The notes beneath the pieces are model-generated. The model ran no database searches. It was not told the origin of the DNA and saw only the letters and a list, made by a program, of their open reading frames with translations. 64,000 nucleotides of DNA from Plazaster borealis (taxonomy: Eukaryota > Echinodermata > Asteroidea > Forcipulatida > Labidiasteridae): assembly GCA_021014325.1 (NCBI GenBank), contig CM037475.1, forward strand, positions 2,449,001 through 2,513,000. Direction: 5' to 3'. Below are positions 46,929-59,350 of the stretch, piece after piece. A program made the translations under genes and the position numbers. Positions within the stretch are counted from its first letter, which is position 1; every line of letters starts with the position of its first letter.

Positions 46929-49171
46929 CTTAATACTTCTTCTGCGTCTCCCCGTCGTGTTTCCGCTAACAAAAGCACACTTCCCAAGCACATATAAACT
47001 TGAAACTTTACATATTACATATAGTTAGATATCTATTAGGAGATGAAACCGCTTCAGTTACGTCATGATGACGTCATGAGGTATTGAAATACATTAAATC
47101 AAAGCTTAATATTTGAAAAAATCATAACTCAAGAACCCCATTTTGGATTTGTACAATCTATACATCATCGGAAAGGGCATTGAACACTGAACAATAAATA
47201 CATTGAGTGTGACCCCGTTTGACCCCGACTTCTGGTTTAAATCGGAAGTTGAACATTTCAAAAATTCATAATCTCAGCCAATACCTAGCGCACAGTGTGG
47301 CATCCACTTAACAACTAATCCAGGATGACGTGCACACATAGCCATACATTGTGCAAAAGGCATCTTCCATACGTTGTGAAAATTTTGAAAGTCCATTGAA
47401 CATCATTGCGTTGTTTATTCTTGTACGTATTAACAACACGTTGTCGCGAACATACAATCTCAAACTCATTCAAAGTTCAGTGTGAATTTATTTATGTTTT
47501 GCCCGTCTGATGCCTTAATTGAAAATAAGGAATAGAAGAGGAGGTTTCACTGAGATGTCCACCTGCTTTAGAGATTTGTATGACTTTAAATAACTGACAA
47601 ATAGCTAAACCAAAAAAGAACGACATTGATTCGCTTCTCATCAAACACCGAGACCCACATTACGTTGATCGACGTGACAATGCCTGCCAAAAGCTCTTTA
47701 GGCCCGCTGAGTTTACCCTTCAGACATGGTGATTACACTGCGGTAAGCTTTATTTCAAAATCATCGTTAAAAAAGAGGGGGCATTCTTTTTTTCGTCTAC
47801 AATCATGTTGATATGTTTCATCCGTAAACTTGCCAAGTGGTATTTTTTTTTAACTTACAAAAGAGTTTATTAATTTGATCATGGTATGAATTCTAACTGT
47901 CGGATTTGAATTGATGCTAACCGTTGAGGTATTTGTAGCCTACATGTACTGTGTGGCAAAAATCTTATCGCGTGAATCAAAAGGGTTTTGACTTTAACGA
48001 AGTACTTGAACGAGAGCAAAGAATAAGTAATATTTGCTGAAATTAATTTACAAGTGGTCATAGATCCAGACATACGGTTCACATCCTATAATGTTTTTTT
48101 TTAAGTACCACGAAAAAATAATTTTAGCTGATGATATCATTCTCCAGTGGAAAAATCACAAACTTGAACTAATAAACTTAAAAATGTATGTTTATGACTT
48201 GTTAACAATACTATACAGCATCAGTTGTTTGCCAACCGTTCAGATGGTGTACATTTTCTTTAAGATTGAACACAGATGCCTGTACGGAACAACAAATAAC
48301 TTGTCAAGATTTTAAAGTATATTGAGAATAAAAATTGTATACAATTGTCAAAAACTAGCATTGCCTCCATTTGTCTATGATTCGGATATATTCCCCGTAG
48401 CCCTACACCCACCAACGGCACACAGAATGATGGCATATTACCCAAGCACACAAGAAACTTTGTTAGTTAACTAAATTTGTTTGCAAACTATCGAATTCCC
48501 ATCCACAAACAACGGTGTCCTAGTTGTTTATGTTAGAAGCTAACTCCTAGTCTTAAGCTAACTCCCACTTAATGACGTCACATGGAAGCGCACCGCAAAC
48601 GGCAGAAGTGTTTTTATTTTTTCAAAACCTTGAAGTTGGGGCCTAATTTTTGATTGATAATTACGAAAATCCAGAAGTGTATAAAACACATCCAAATTAC
48701 AATTAAATGACAAACAAACACATTATAAACAAGTTTAAATAGCATCCCCGTTCAAAAATTCTCCCTCAAGTACCTGTTTGAACTAACCATGTACTTAGAC
48801 CGTAGTGTGTCAATGAAACCGCAAAGGTTTTGGGGATGATGACGTCATCGATAACGTCATAACATTAAATCAATGTTTAATAATTGAAAACAAATCTTAT
48901 CTGAAGAACCATAATTGCTACACACAAGATCTTTGGACCATGTGAAAGACCCTGTAGTATTTTTTAAATCTTACACAAAGTTTGACCCCTGTGACCTTTA
49001 CTTCCGTTTAATTGTTTTTATTTTATGGTTTTTTTTATAGTTTTTTTTTACAAAACTCGCAAAAGTACTGAGTATACAGTGCTTCAAACAGATCGGGAAA
49101 GGGTTAAAACCAAATTATAAAAACAAACCGAACACTGTTTGTTTGTAATTTACAAACAAGATAAGTCTAGT
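46929..49171 (+). mobile_element. Helitron-like copy H12, type A
   Basis: Begins TCTTAATACTTCTTCTGCG directly after CTAG, the cleanest junction in the window. CRE near 47,063, captured segment to 47,741, 74-codon frame, CRE near 48,840, end ACCGAACACTGTTTGTTTGT, AATTTACAAACAAGATAAGT, CTAGT. Confidence 0.72.
47640..47741 (+). other. Captured exon-like segment, copy 3
   Basis: Reads TLIDVTMPAKSSLG, PLSLPFRHGDYTA up to GCG|GTAAGC with no stop before the donor. Substitutions against copies 2 and 4 are mixed silent and replacement. Confidence 0.55.
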
Positions 49172-49177
49172 TCTTAA

Positions 49178-49208
<31 letters not shown>

Positions 49209-49907
49209 CCCCGTCGCGTTTCCGCTAACTAAACCTTTGTTCAGTTATAAAATCCTTGGGTATTGAGTTTTTACAACTTCACAAGCGCTACACAGAGTGT
49301 GGCCCCATTTGAACTGGACTTCCGGTTCAAACCGAAAGATGAACTTTTACATTTCATTTTGTTTTCTTTTTTTTCTTAATACTTCTTCTTCTTCTTCTCC
49401 CCGTTGTTTTCCGCTAACAAAAGCACACTTCTCAAGCACATATAGACTTGAAACTTCACAAACTTCACATATAGGTTTTCGGGATGGTGACGTCATCAAT
49501 GATGTTATAACATTAAATCAATGTTTAATATTTAGAAAAATCATATCTGGAGAACCATAATTGCTAAACACAAGATCTTTGCACCGTGTGAAGGACCCTG
49601 GAGTATTATTAAAATCTTACACAAAGTGTGATCCCTGTGACCTTCACTGCCGTTTTTTTAATACTTCTTCTTTTTCTTCATATCCCCGCGAGTTTTCGCT
49701 AATTGGACAAGTCTACCAATCACATTCTTTTTGTTACAACAAAAAGTTAAGTCTAGTTTATGGTTTTTTTTTTAGTTTTTTTTTTTACAAAACTCGCAAA
49801 AGTACTGAGTATACAGTGCTTCAAACAGATCGGGAAGGGTTAAAACCAAATTATAAAAACAAACCGAACACTGTTTGTTTGTAATTTACAAACAAGATAA
49901 GTCTAGT
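49172..49907 (+). mobile_element. Compound of short Helitron-like pieces (H13-H14)
   Basis: Contains 5' starts at about 49,171, 49,373 and 49,655 and 3' ends at 49,757 and 49,907. The piece 49,655-49,757 has a TTAATACTTCTTC start and a TTTTTGTTACAACAAAAAG hairpin with CTAGT only about 100 bases apart. The whole block is repeated at 51,176-51,842. Confidence 0.6.
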
Positions 49908-49916
49908 TTTTCTTAA

Positions 49917-49948
<32 letters not shown>

Positions 49949-51696
49949 CTTCTCCCCGTCGCGTTTCCGCTAACAAAAGCACACTTCCCAAGCACATATA
50001 AACTTGAAACTTCACATATAGTTAGATATCTATTAGGAGAAGAAACCGCTTTAGTTACGTCATGATGACGTCATCAGGTGTTGAATTACGTTAAATCAAA
50101 GTTTAATATTTGAAAAAAATCGTAACTCTTGAACCACCCAGTGGATTTTCACAATCTATACATCATCGGAAAGGCCTTTGCAAACTCAAAAAAACGCTAC
50201 ACAGAGTGTGACCCCATTTGACCTTGACTTTCGATTCAAACCGGAAGTTGAAAATTCAAAAAATCATATCTCAAGAACTACTTATACTTTAGTCACAATT
50301 TTTACATCAGGTTATATGCTGTTCTTCCTCCGCAAACTTTTCCACAAAAATGTTACCTTTTTTACCTTCACTTATGGTTGAAATCGGGTATACATTGACC
50401 CGCTGTCAAACCGCGGGAATAAAACTGCACTGAAAACACACACAATACGCGATCTAAACCAGTTAGAGGGTGAGCGGCTGCTTGCTCCATTCAATCAACC
50501 GCAAGGTTCAAAGTCCTTCAAACATGCTTGTAGTCTAGTCTCTTTTCAAGGTTCGCGCAACCTGATTTTGACATTACGCGTTGTTAGTCTCTAAAACAGC
50601 CGTCCGTGCAAACCTCGCTAACAATCAAATGTCAGATTTTTTAAAAATTCATAATTCAAGAACAACACAACCGATTTTCAAACTTTTTTCAGTTATAAAA
50701 TCCTTGGGCATTGGAGATTAGCCTTGGGTAACCGTGACCCCATGTTGACCTTTATTTCCGGGTCAACCGGAAATGGGACCATATCTCAAGAACTACACAA
50801 CCGATTTCAAACTTTTTCAGTTATAGACTCCTTGGGCATTGGAGATTAGCCTTGGGTAACTGTGACCCCATGTTGACCTTTACTTCCGGGTCAACCGGAA
50901 GAGGGATCATATCTCAAGAACTACGCAACCGATTTTCAAACTGTTTTCAGTTATAGACTCCTTGGGGCGTGACCCCATGTTGACATTTACTTCCGGATCA
51001 ACCGGAAGTGACACCATATCTCGAGAACTACAACCGATTTTCAAACTTTTTTCAGTTATAGACTCCTTGGGCATTGGAGATTAGCCTTGGGTACCGTGAC
51101 CCCATGTTGACATTTACTTCCGGATCAACCGGAAGTGAGACCATATCTCAAGAACTACAACCGATTTTCAAACTTTGTCCAGTTATAAAATCCTTGGGTA
51201 TTGAGTTTTTACAACTTCACAAGCGCTACACAGAGTGTGGCCCCATTTGAACTGGACTTCCGGTTCAAACCGAAAGATGAACTTTTACATTTCATTTTGT
51301 TTTCTTTTTTTTCTTAATACTTCTTCTTCTTCTTCTCCCCGTTGCTTTTCCGCTAACAAAAGCACACTTCTCAAGCACATATAGACTTGAAACTTCACAA
51401 ACTTCACATATAGGTTTTCGGGATGGTGACGTCATCAATGATGTTATAACATTAAATCAATGTTTAATATTTAGAAAAATCATATCTGGAGAACCATAAT
51501 TGCTAAACACAAGATCTTTGCACCGTGTGAAGGACCCTGGAGTATTATTAAAATCTTACACAAAGTGTGATCCCTGTGACCTTCACTGCCGTTTTTTTAA
51601 TACTTCTTCTTTTTCTTCATATCCCCGCGAGTTTTCGCTAATTGGACAAGTCTACCAATCACATTCTTTTTGTTACAACAAAAAGTTAAGTCTAGT
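49908..51696 (+). mobile_element. Helitron-like copy H15, type B variant
   Basis: Lead TCTTAATACTTCTTC with a long CTT run, CRE near 50,065, ETS-like pair, about five 130-bp satellite units (50,640-51,180), then the second copy of the compound block ending TTGTTACAACAAAAAGTTAA, GTCTAGT. Confidence 0.62.
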
Positions 51697-51842
51697 TTAT
51701 GGTTTTTTAAATTTTTTTTTTACAAAACTCGCAAAAGTACTGAGTATACAGTGCTTCAAACAGATCGGGAAGGGTTAAAACTAACTTATAAAAACAAACC
51801 GAACACTGTTTGTTTGTAATTTACAAACAAGATAAGTCTAGT
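51697..51842 (+). mobile_element. Helitron-like 3' remnant (H16)
   Basis: About 146 bp with GTACTGAGTATACAGTGCTT and the 3' end GAACACTGTTTGTTTGTAAT, TTACAAACAAGATAAGT, CTAGT. Matches 49,758-49,907. Confidence 0.6.
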
Positions 51843-54308
51843 TCTTAATACTTCTTCTTCCTCTTCTCCCCGTCGCTTTTCCGTTAACAAAAGCACACTT
51901 CCCAAGCACATATAAGCTTGAAACTTCACATAGAGTTAAATATTTATTAGGAGATGAAACCGCTTCAGTTACGTTATGATGACGTCATCAGGTGTCACAT
52001 TACGTTAAATCAAAGTTTAATATTTAAAAAAATCATAACTCATGAACCACGCAATGGATTTTCACAATCTATACATCATCGGAAAGACCTTTGGAAACTC
52101 AAAAAAAGCTACACAAAGTGTGACCCCATTTGACCTTGACTTCCGATTCAAACCGGAAGTTGAAAATTTCAAAAAATCATATCTCAAGAACTACTTATAC
52201 TTAAGTCACAATTTTTACATCAGGTTATATGTTGTTCTTCCTCCGCAAACTTTTCCACAGAAATGTTACCGATTTTTCCCTTACTTCCCGTAGAAATCGG
52301 ACGTTAACGCTCACGTATTAAACTATCCTGATCTTTTCAATAGAACGTGGCTGGCTGTGCGCTCCATTGATTACAAGGTCACCAAACCTGCATACTGACA
52401 TGCAGCCACGTATTGTGTGCAGGTTTAGACGTGTCAAAGTTCATTGAACGTCATTACGTTGTCGTTGTGTAGTACACACGTACAAATCTCAAATCTCAAA
52501 CTCATTCAAAGTTCAGCATGAATTTACTCCCGTTTTGCACGTCTGATGGCGTAGTGGAAACCAAGGAATATTAGAGGAGGCTTCACTGAGATGTCCACCT
52601 GCTCTAGTGGTTTGTATGGTTTTTAATAACTGACTAAAATTCAATCTGAAAAAAAGAACAACACTGTTCGCTTAAATGTCTCAAACACCGAGACCGTGTC
52701 ATGCTGATTGTCGTGACCATGCCGGCCAACGGCGTTCTAGGCCCGCTGAGTATGTCCTTCAGACACGGTGACCAAAATGGTAAGCTTTATTCCAATAGCA
52801 TTCATTCATTGATTAAAACGATAATTGTTTGTTCATTTGATGTCGGCCAACAAAGACACTTCCCAAGCTCACAAAGCCTTAAAACTTCGCACATAGTTAG
52901 CTCTTGACTAGTACAAGACACCGCTTTAATGACGTCATCAGTTGTCAAATTAAATTTGATTTACGTTTGATTTTAGAAAAAAACACCTCAAGAACCTCGC
53001 AATGGATTTTTAAATGGTATACATCATCAAAGAGGGCTTCAAAACATTATCAAATGCTAATGACCTTGTCTTCCGAACGAAACCGGAAATTGAAGTGAAG
53101 AAAATTATCCTGCGCCTCGTTTTGAGGTCTGCAAACAATATCATCGTAATTTTCGACATTTTCTCTCTGTAAGAAATAAAATTTGACCCCTTTTGAACCA
53201 AATATTATTAGGGGGAACAAAATAATGTTACTCTTTTTTAACAAAATGTTCAAGTGTTTAGCTGATGATAGCATTCTCCAGTTGAAAAATCACAAACTTG
53301 AACTAATAAACTTAAAAAATGTATTTTCATGACTTACAATACTATACAGCATCAGTTATTTGCCAACCGTTCAGATGGTGTACATACTTTAAGATTGAAC
53401 ACAGATGCCTGTACGGAACAACCAATAATTTGTCAAGATTTTGAAGTATAAGTTTAGAATAAAAATTGTTTTCAATTTTCCAAAACTAGCATTGCCTCCA
53501 TTTGTCTATGATTCGGATATATTCCCCGTAGGCCTACACCCGCCAACGGCACACGGGAGAATGCTGGCATATTATCCCAGCACAAAAAACTTTGTTAATT
53601 AACTTAATTTAATTTGTTTGCAAACTATCGAATTACCATCCACAAACCACGGTTTCCTTGTTGTTTACGTTAGAAGCTAACTCCTAGTCTTAAGCTAACT
53701 CCCACAAAAGACGTCACATGGAAGCGCACCGCAAACGGCAGAAGTGTTTTTCAAAAATTTGAGGTTTGGGGCCTAATTTTTTGATTGATAATTACGAAAA
53801 ATCCAGAAGCGTATAAAACACATCAAAATTACAATTAAATAACAAACAAACACATTATAAACAAGTTTAAAAAGCATCCCCGTTCAAAAATTCTCGCTCA
53901 AGTAACTGTTTGAACTAACCATGTACTTAGACCGTAGTGTGTCAATGAAACCGCAAAGGTTTTGGGGATGATGACGTCATCGATGACGTCATAACATTTA
54001 ATCAATGTTTAATATTGAAAAAAAACTTATCTGAAGAACCATAATTGCTACACACAAGATCTTTGAACCATGTGAAAGACCCTGTAGTATTTTTAAAATC
54101 TTACACAAAGTTTGACCCCCTGTGATGTTTACTTCCGTTTAATTGTTTTTAATTTATGTTTTTTTTAATTTTTTTTAATTTTTTTTTTACAAAACTCGCA
54201 AAAGTACTGAGTATACAGTGCTTCAAACAGATCGGGAAAGGGTTAAAACCAAATTATAAAAACAAACCGAACACCGTTTGTTTTTATTTACAAACAAGAT
54301 AAGTCAAG
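51843..54308 (+). mobile_element. Helitron-like copy H17, type A
   Basis: Begins TCTTAATACTTCTTCTTCCT as H9 does. CRE near 51,982, captured segment to 52,778, CRE near 52,928 and 53,970, end ACCGAACACCGTTTGTTTTT then CAAACAAGATAAGT and CAAGT. Shares the CAAG terminus with H9. Confidence 0.7.
52684..52778 (+). other. Captured exon-like segment, copy 4
   Basis: Reads LIVVTMPANGVLGPLSMSFR, HGDQN and then GGTAAGC, with no stop before the donor. Closest to copy 2. Confidence 0.55.
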
Positions 54309-56664
54309 TTTTTTTTACTTCTACTTCTTCTTTTTCTCGCCGGCGATTGTCCGCTAACAAAGACACACTTTCGAAGCTCACATAAACTTGAAACTTCACA
54401 CATAGTTAGATATTCATTAGTAGATGAAACCATTTTTAGTTTCGTCATGATGACGTTATCAGGTGTCAAATTACAAGCCATTTAAGGTGAAAAAGTGACC
54501 ATATGCGAATGCCTGTATGTCCCCGAATATTACAGCTACAGTATTTATATTTAAGCATATGATAGATCAAGACACTGGCAACATTTGAAAAGTTAAGGCC
54601 AAATTCACATGATCTTTACTTCCGGTCGTAACGAAAGGTCAAAGTTTGCCTTGGTGTCATTCTTCAAAAAAACACTTTCCCGGCAAAAACATTAACTTCT
54701 GTTTATCAGATCAACTTCAAATTTACACCATGTAAGGAACTTGATAAAACCTCAATGAAGTAGTTCTGACGTCATGATGACATCATCAAGTGTTGAAATA
54801 CAGTAAATCGAAGTTTAATCATTTAAAAATTCATAACTCAAGAAGTACATAAGCTATTATAACAATCTATACATCATCGGAGAGGTCTTGACAAATGTAG
54901 TAAATACTACACAGAGTCGTATACCCTTTGACCTTGTCTTCCTGTTTAAACTGGAAGTTGAAAACTTCATAATTCAAACTTTAAGGAATACTCGTACTTT
55001 TTACATACACATTACTCACAATTTTTACATCATGTTGTAGATTTTTAAGCCTTCTCAAACTTTTTCACAGAGATGTTACCTTTTTGACCTTCACTTATGG
55101 TTGAAATCGGGTATACATTGACCCGCTGTCAAACCGCGGGAACAAACTGCATTGAAAACACACACAATACGCGATATAAACCAGTTAGACGGTGAGCGGC
55201 TGCTTGCTCCATTGAATCAAACCGCAAGGTTCAAAGTCCTTCAAACATGCTTGTAGTCTAGTCTCTTTTCAAGGTTCAGGCACCTGATTTTGACATTACG
55301 CTTTGTTAGTCTCTAAAACAGCCGTCCGTGCAAACCTCGCTAACAATCAAATGTCAGATTTTTTAAAAATTCATAATTCAAGAACTACACAACCGATTTT
55401 CAAACTTTGTTCAGTTATAAAATCCTTGGGCATTGGAGATTAGCCTTGGGTAACCGTGACTCCATGTTGACCTTTACTTCCGGGTCAACCGGAAGTAAGA
55501 CCATATCTCAAGAACTACACAACCGATTTCAAACTTTTTTCAGTTATAGACTCCTTGGGCATTGGAGATTAGCCTTGGGTAACCGTGACCCCATGTTGAC
55601 CCTTACTTCCGGGTCAACCGGAAGTGGGACCATATCTCAAGAACTACACAACCGATTTTCAAACTGTTTTCAGTTATAGACTCCTTGGGCATTGGAGATT
55701 AGCTTTGGGTAACCGTGACCCCATGTTGACCTTTACTTCCGGGTCAACCGGAAGTAACACCATATCTCAAGAACTACTAAACCGATTTTCAAACTTGTTT
55801 CAGTTATAGACTCCTTGGGCATTGGAGATTAGCCTTGGGTAACCGTGACCCCATGTTGACCTTTCCTTTCAGGTCAACCGGAAGTGAGACCATATCTCAA
55901 GAACTACACAACCGATTTTCAAACTTTTTACAGTTATAGACTCCTTGGGCATTGGAGATTAGCCTTGGGTACCGTGACCCCATGTTGACCTTTACTTCCG
56001 GGTCAACCGAAAGTGACACCATATCTCAAGAACTACTCAACAGATTTTCAAACTGTTTTCAGGTATAGACTCCTTGGGCATTGGAGATTGGCCTTGGGTA
56101 ACCGTGACCCCTTGTGACCTTTACTTCCGGATCAACCGGAAGTGACACCATATCTCAAGAGCTACAGTTGGTTTTGTCGAAGCATGGTCATGGGACATGG
56201 ACTCGGACATGTTGGAGGTTCTGGTACTTTTTATGACTAGTGGTACTTACAGTTGAGATGTGTCGACGTTACGTGAACAGAGACTCATTCACTAACTTTT
56301 GATGAAAACTTATCGTCATGTTTACGAAATATTTTTCAATTACATTTAAGCAACTGCTAGTTCGTACAACAAGTATAAGCACAGAACAACTTTAGTAATC
56401 AAGCTGAAACTTTGCATGTATCCAAGTTGGGATATGTTACATCCAAAAAAGTGGTTCACACCACGATGACGTCGTCAAGAGTAACATGACATCACCTTGA
56501 AGGTGCAAGTTCAAAATCTATATAATGAGTAGGATACTTGGTCAAGCAAAAATGTAGCATGTCATTTCAAGCAAAACTATTTCAATGGAAGTTTAAACCC
56601 CTTCCAAACTTCCGAATCCGACCGAACATCTTATTTTTGTTATCAACAAAAAGTTAAGTCTAGT
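54309..56664 (+). mobile_element. Helitron-like copy H18, type B (130-bp satellite x6)
   Basis: Lead ACTTCTACTTCTTC, CRE-like blocks near 54,450 and 54,775 (both altered by one base), ETS-like pairs, satellite at 55,375-56,160, CRE near 56,466, and end GACCGAACATCTTATTTTTG, TTATCAACAAAAAGTTAAGT, CTAGT. Confidence 0.72.
55375..56165 (+). repeat. 130-bp satellite inside H18, six units
   Basis: Same unit as in H10, spaced 119-130 bp (55,434, 55,553, 55,683, 55,813, 55,943, 56,072). Four units fewer than H10 with nearly identical flanks. Confidence 0.92.
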
Positions 56665-57050
56665 ACTTCTTCTTCTTCTCCTTCTTCTTCTTCTTCTCAG
56701 TGTCCCTTGTCCGCTAACAAAAGCACCTTTCCCAAACTCGTATGAACTTGAAACTTCACACACAGTTAGATATTCATTAGGAGAAGAAACCGTTTGAGTT
56801 ACGTCATGATGACGTCAGTCTTTCTTGATTTATTAAAATTCAAAGTTTATAATTTCAAAAAATCATAACTTTTGATCTACAAAATGGTTTCTTACAATCG
56901 ACACATCATCGGAAAATTCGTTAAAAACTCCGTTAACGCCTCGCAGACATGACCCCATTTTGATCTCGTCTTCCGGTTCAATATCGAGGTTGAAAATTTG
57001 AAAATTCATATCTAAAGAACTCGTAATGCATAAAAAATAGAACGTACATG
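56665..57050 (+). mobile_element. Helitron-like copy H19, 5' part only
   Basis: Starts ACTTCTTCTTCTTCTCC after CTAGT, includes CCGCTAACAAAAGCACC, CRE block GATGACGTCAGTC near 56,803 and CGTCTTCCGGTTCAATATCG. It fades out before the CGGCCCCAGCGCCTGGCCGC foldback at 57,067 and has no 3' end. Confidence 0.55.
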
Positions 57051-57449
57051 TACGTGTGGTTCACTCGGCCCCAGCGCCTGGCCGCTGGGGCAAACCAAAT
57101 AGGCTGTAGCGCCCGCTAGTGTTAGCTTTAGGAACGACAGTCTGATTCAACTCAAGAAATTGTTTTACGCGTACAGGGGGGTGTTTCATAAAGCTTTACA
57201 ATTAATCTTATCTCCAAATAATCAATCTTATCTACAAACAATCAATCTTAAACTCCTCAAATTTACAATTAATCTTATCTCTGTTTCATAAAGCAAGTTA
57301 AGCTTGATATCAACCTTAACTTACTCTTCAATCGATCTTAGTCTTACACTTGATCCAAATCAGTTGTAGAAGCAAATTAATCAATCTTAAGTCTGAAATG
57401 TGGTTTTCGCGAAAAATTAAAAGATTTCAGTTTATTTATTGATTCAATA

Positions 57450-57840
57450 AGCATGCCTCTCCAAAAGCTTTTATTAGAGAACTGTCGCACTTTACGTGGG
57501 AAGAGAATATGTAGAGATACAGAGAACCCTCTTGATCATTGAACGAGGCTTAACATTTACAAGAAAAGGGTTCTTTTTCGTCAATGACAAAAACAAATAA
57601 TATTTTTAATTTATAAACTTTGATTTAATTTTTTTATTTTGTGGAATGAAGGATTTATTCAAGCAGGTCACAGCAGAAATTGCAGTGTGCCACTTCCTTT
57701 TTGTTCGAAATTTTTTCAACTTTACAAAGTTTTATATTCTTTTCCATGGAATTTTTACCAGTGAAGCCAAGGGGAAAATGTTCATTCAAGTGTCCCAAGA
57801 CCTGCTAAGCCAGCCCAACAAGCGAAACTTAAGGGACTGA
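57450..57840 (+). pseudogene. Possible transposase remnant
   Basis: LLLENCRTLRGKRICRDTEN then PLDH* on the + strand, followed after an AT-rich gap by KDLFKQVTAEIAVCH (57,649-57,693). Harbinger nucleases have an RxxRxRxNPLD segment and later a FQxVxxxxAGV helix in this order. Stops and missing catalytic regions show heavy decay. Low certainty. Confidence 0.25.
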
Positions 57841-58699
57841 AATATTGGCATTAACCAATTAGGAGATTTATGGACGTTTTCCAGAACAGCAACTATATTT
57901 TGAGTTTAATTAGTATACTAAATAATTTCTGCATTTATGAAATCTTTAGACGACATTGTAAGACAATAATTACAAACATTACTGATGCATTGAATGTCAA
58001 ATTGGAACAGGGGACAGCAAAATTTGGACATTAAAAAGCAGTTGCAGAATATAGCCAAAATAGTAAAAACTGCCTATAAAACATAAACATTCAACTCATG
58101 ACAAATTATTTACTGAAGTCCAATTTTTATTTTATTTTATGAGGACAAATTAAACTATAAAAACATTGACAAGTTTGCTTTAACATTATCATATCTTCAA
58201 TACATCATATCATTATAGCAAGTTAATTCAATTTAATTGGCAAGAATTTAAACTAACAAATAGTTAGATGTGAGATTAGTTATAAAAAGAAAATAGGTCA
58301 ATTTAAGTCACAGCCATTTTGTTTTCTTTGTTCAACCCAAAATTAAATTAAAATATACCCAGTAAGTTTACCTCGTGGTCTATTACTTGAAATAAAGTAA
58401 GCATACAATTTGTAACAATTCAGCCTCAACAATAAATTAAGTGCATTTTAAAAAATTGACAAAATTAATTAAATATTTATTTTTTTGTCATACTGATTGG
58501 CACTTACCTCACATAACATGTACGGTTTTGAAATTTGACATAATCAAGAGAGCTTGATTCAAGAACAATTTTTTTTAAACAATGTTAAATAAATGTTTTT
58601 GGTGGGGGAACAACATATGGGCAAAAGAGTTAGAATTTTAAACTTTAAAAAATACACAAGAAAGATGAACATGTAAAAATAACCTTAGGGTACTGAAAA

Positions 58700-59350
58700 C
58701 ACAAGTGCATAAAATTTGTTGAAATAAAATTTGTTGATATAAAAATTGCCAAACATTGCATTAAAAATGACTGAAGATGTTAAAGACTGGAGGCAAATTA
58801 AAATGCCTCTCTGGACAACTGGGCCTTCCTTCAAGAAGTCCATCTTAATGTTTTCAATCCTCAATAGCTCTTTTTCCACTTCCAAATGTCTGATGTTTGC
58901 TGTCCTTAGACTAGGTCATCACTGTTCTGAGAGCATGTTATTGTTGTTGCTGCATGCTGTTGACATTGTTGTTGCTGTTATTGAGATTGCCGCTGCTTTT
59001 GATGACATTGCTACTGCTGCTGCTTATCAAGTTACAGGTTGTCTCATCCACCTGTGAGTCTGAATCCTGTAGTTTTGATTCCTGCAAGTATTAAAAAATG
59101 CTGAAATATGATTAAATTCATATTTACTGAGTGCTGAGTGATTCAGCTAGACCTTTCAAAGATTTGTTCTTTGGTTCTAAGGCTACACTTACAAAAACAA
59201 TATTTGTTAATGAACTTACCCAACTGTACCTCAAGTGATAAAGAATTGGTCTCTGCACCCTGCCCATCAATCCCATGTTTCAAATGTGGTGCCAGGGCAT
59301 CCTGAACACTTGCTCAAGTGTTGGATTTATCGGAGGTACTGGTCCACCAC
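58700..59350 (-). pseudogene. Eroded Myb/SANT-type accessory protein, two exons on the minus strand
   Basis: Exon 1 (59,220-59,350) follows AATTGTTTCAG and reads GGPVPPINPTLEQV, then after one frameshift HGIDGQGAETNSLS, ending at GTAAGTT. Exon 2 starts at 59,081 after AATACTTGCAG with ESKLQDSDSQVDETTCN and an Asn/Gln/Ser-rich stretch. Past a stop it reads LEVEKELLRIENIKMDFLKE, a coiled-coil-like tail. GGGPxPP, an IxGGID-like segment and a C-terminal coiled coil are typical of Myb/SANT-like proteins linked to Harbinger transposons. The SANT domain itself was not found. Confidence 0.35.

Noticed and set aside
55407..55809. Frames with a repeated LGHWRLALGNRD peptide
   Set aside because: Translation of the 130-bp satellite; the frame is broken by indels in the H10 and H15 copies.
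58746..59057. 103-codon plus-strand frame with Leu/Ala runs
   Set aside because: Antisense of the Asn/Gln-rich part of the Myb/SANT-type remnant, whose splice sites favour the minus strand.
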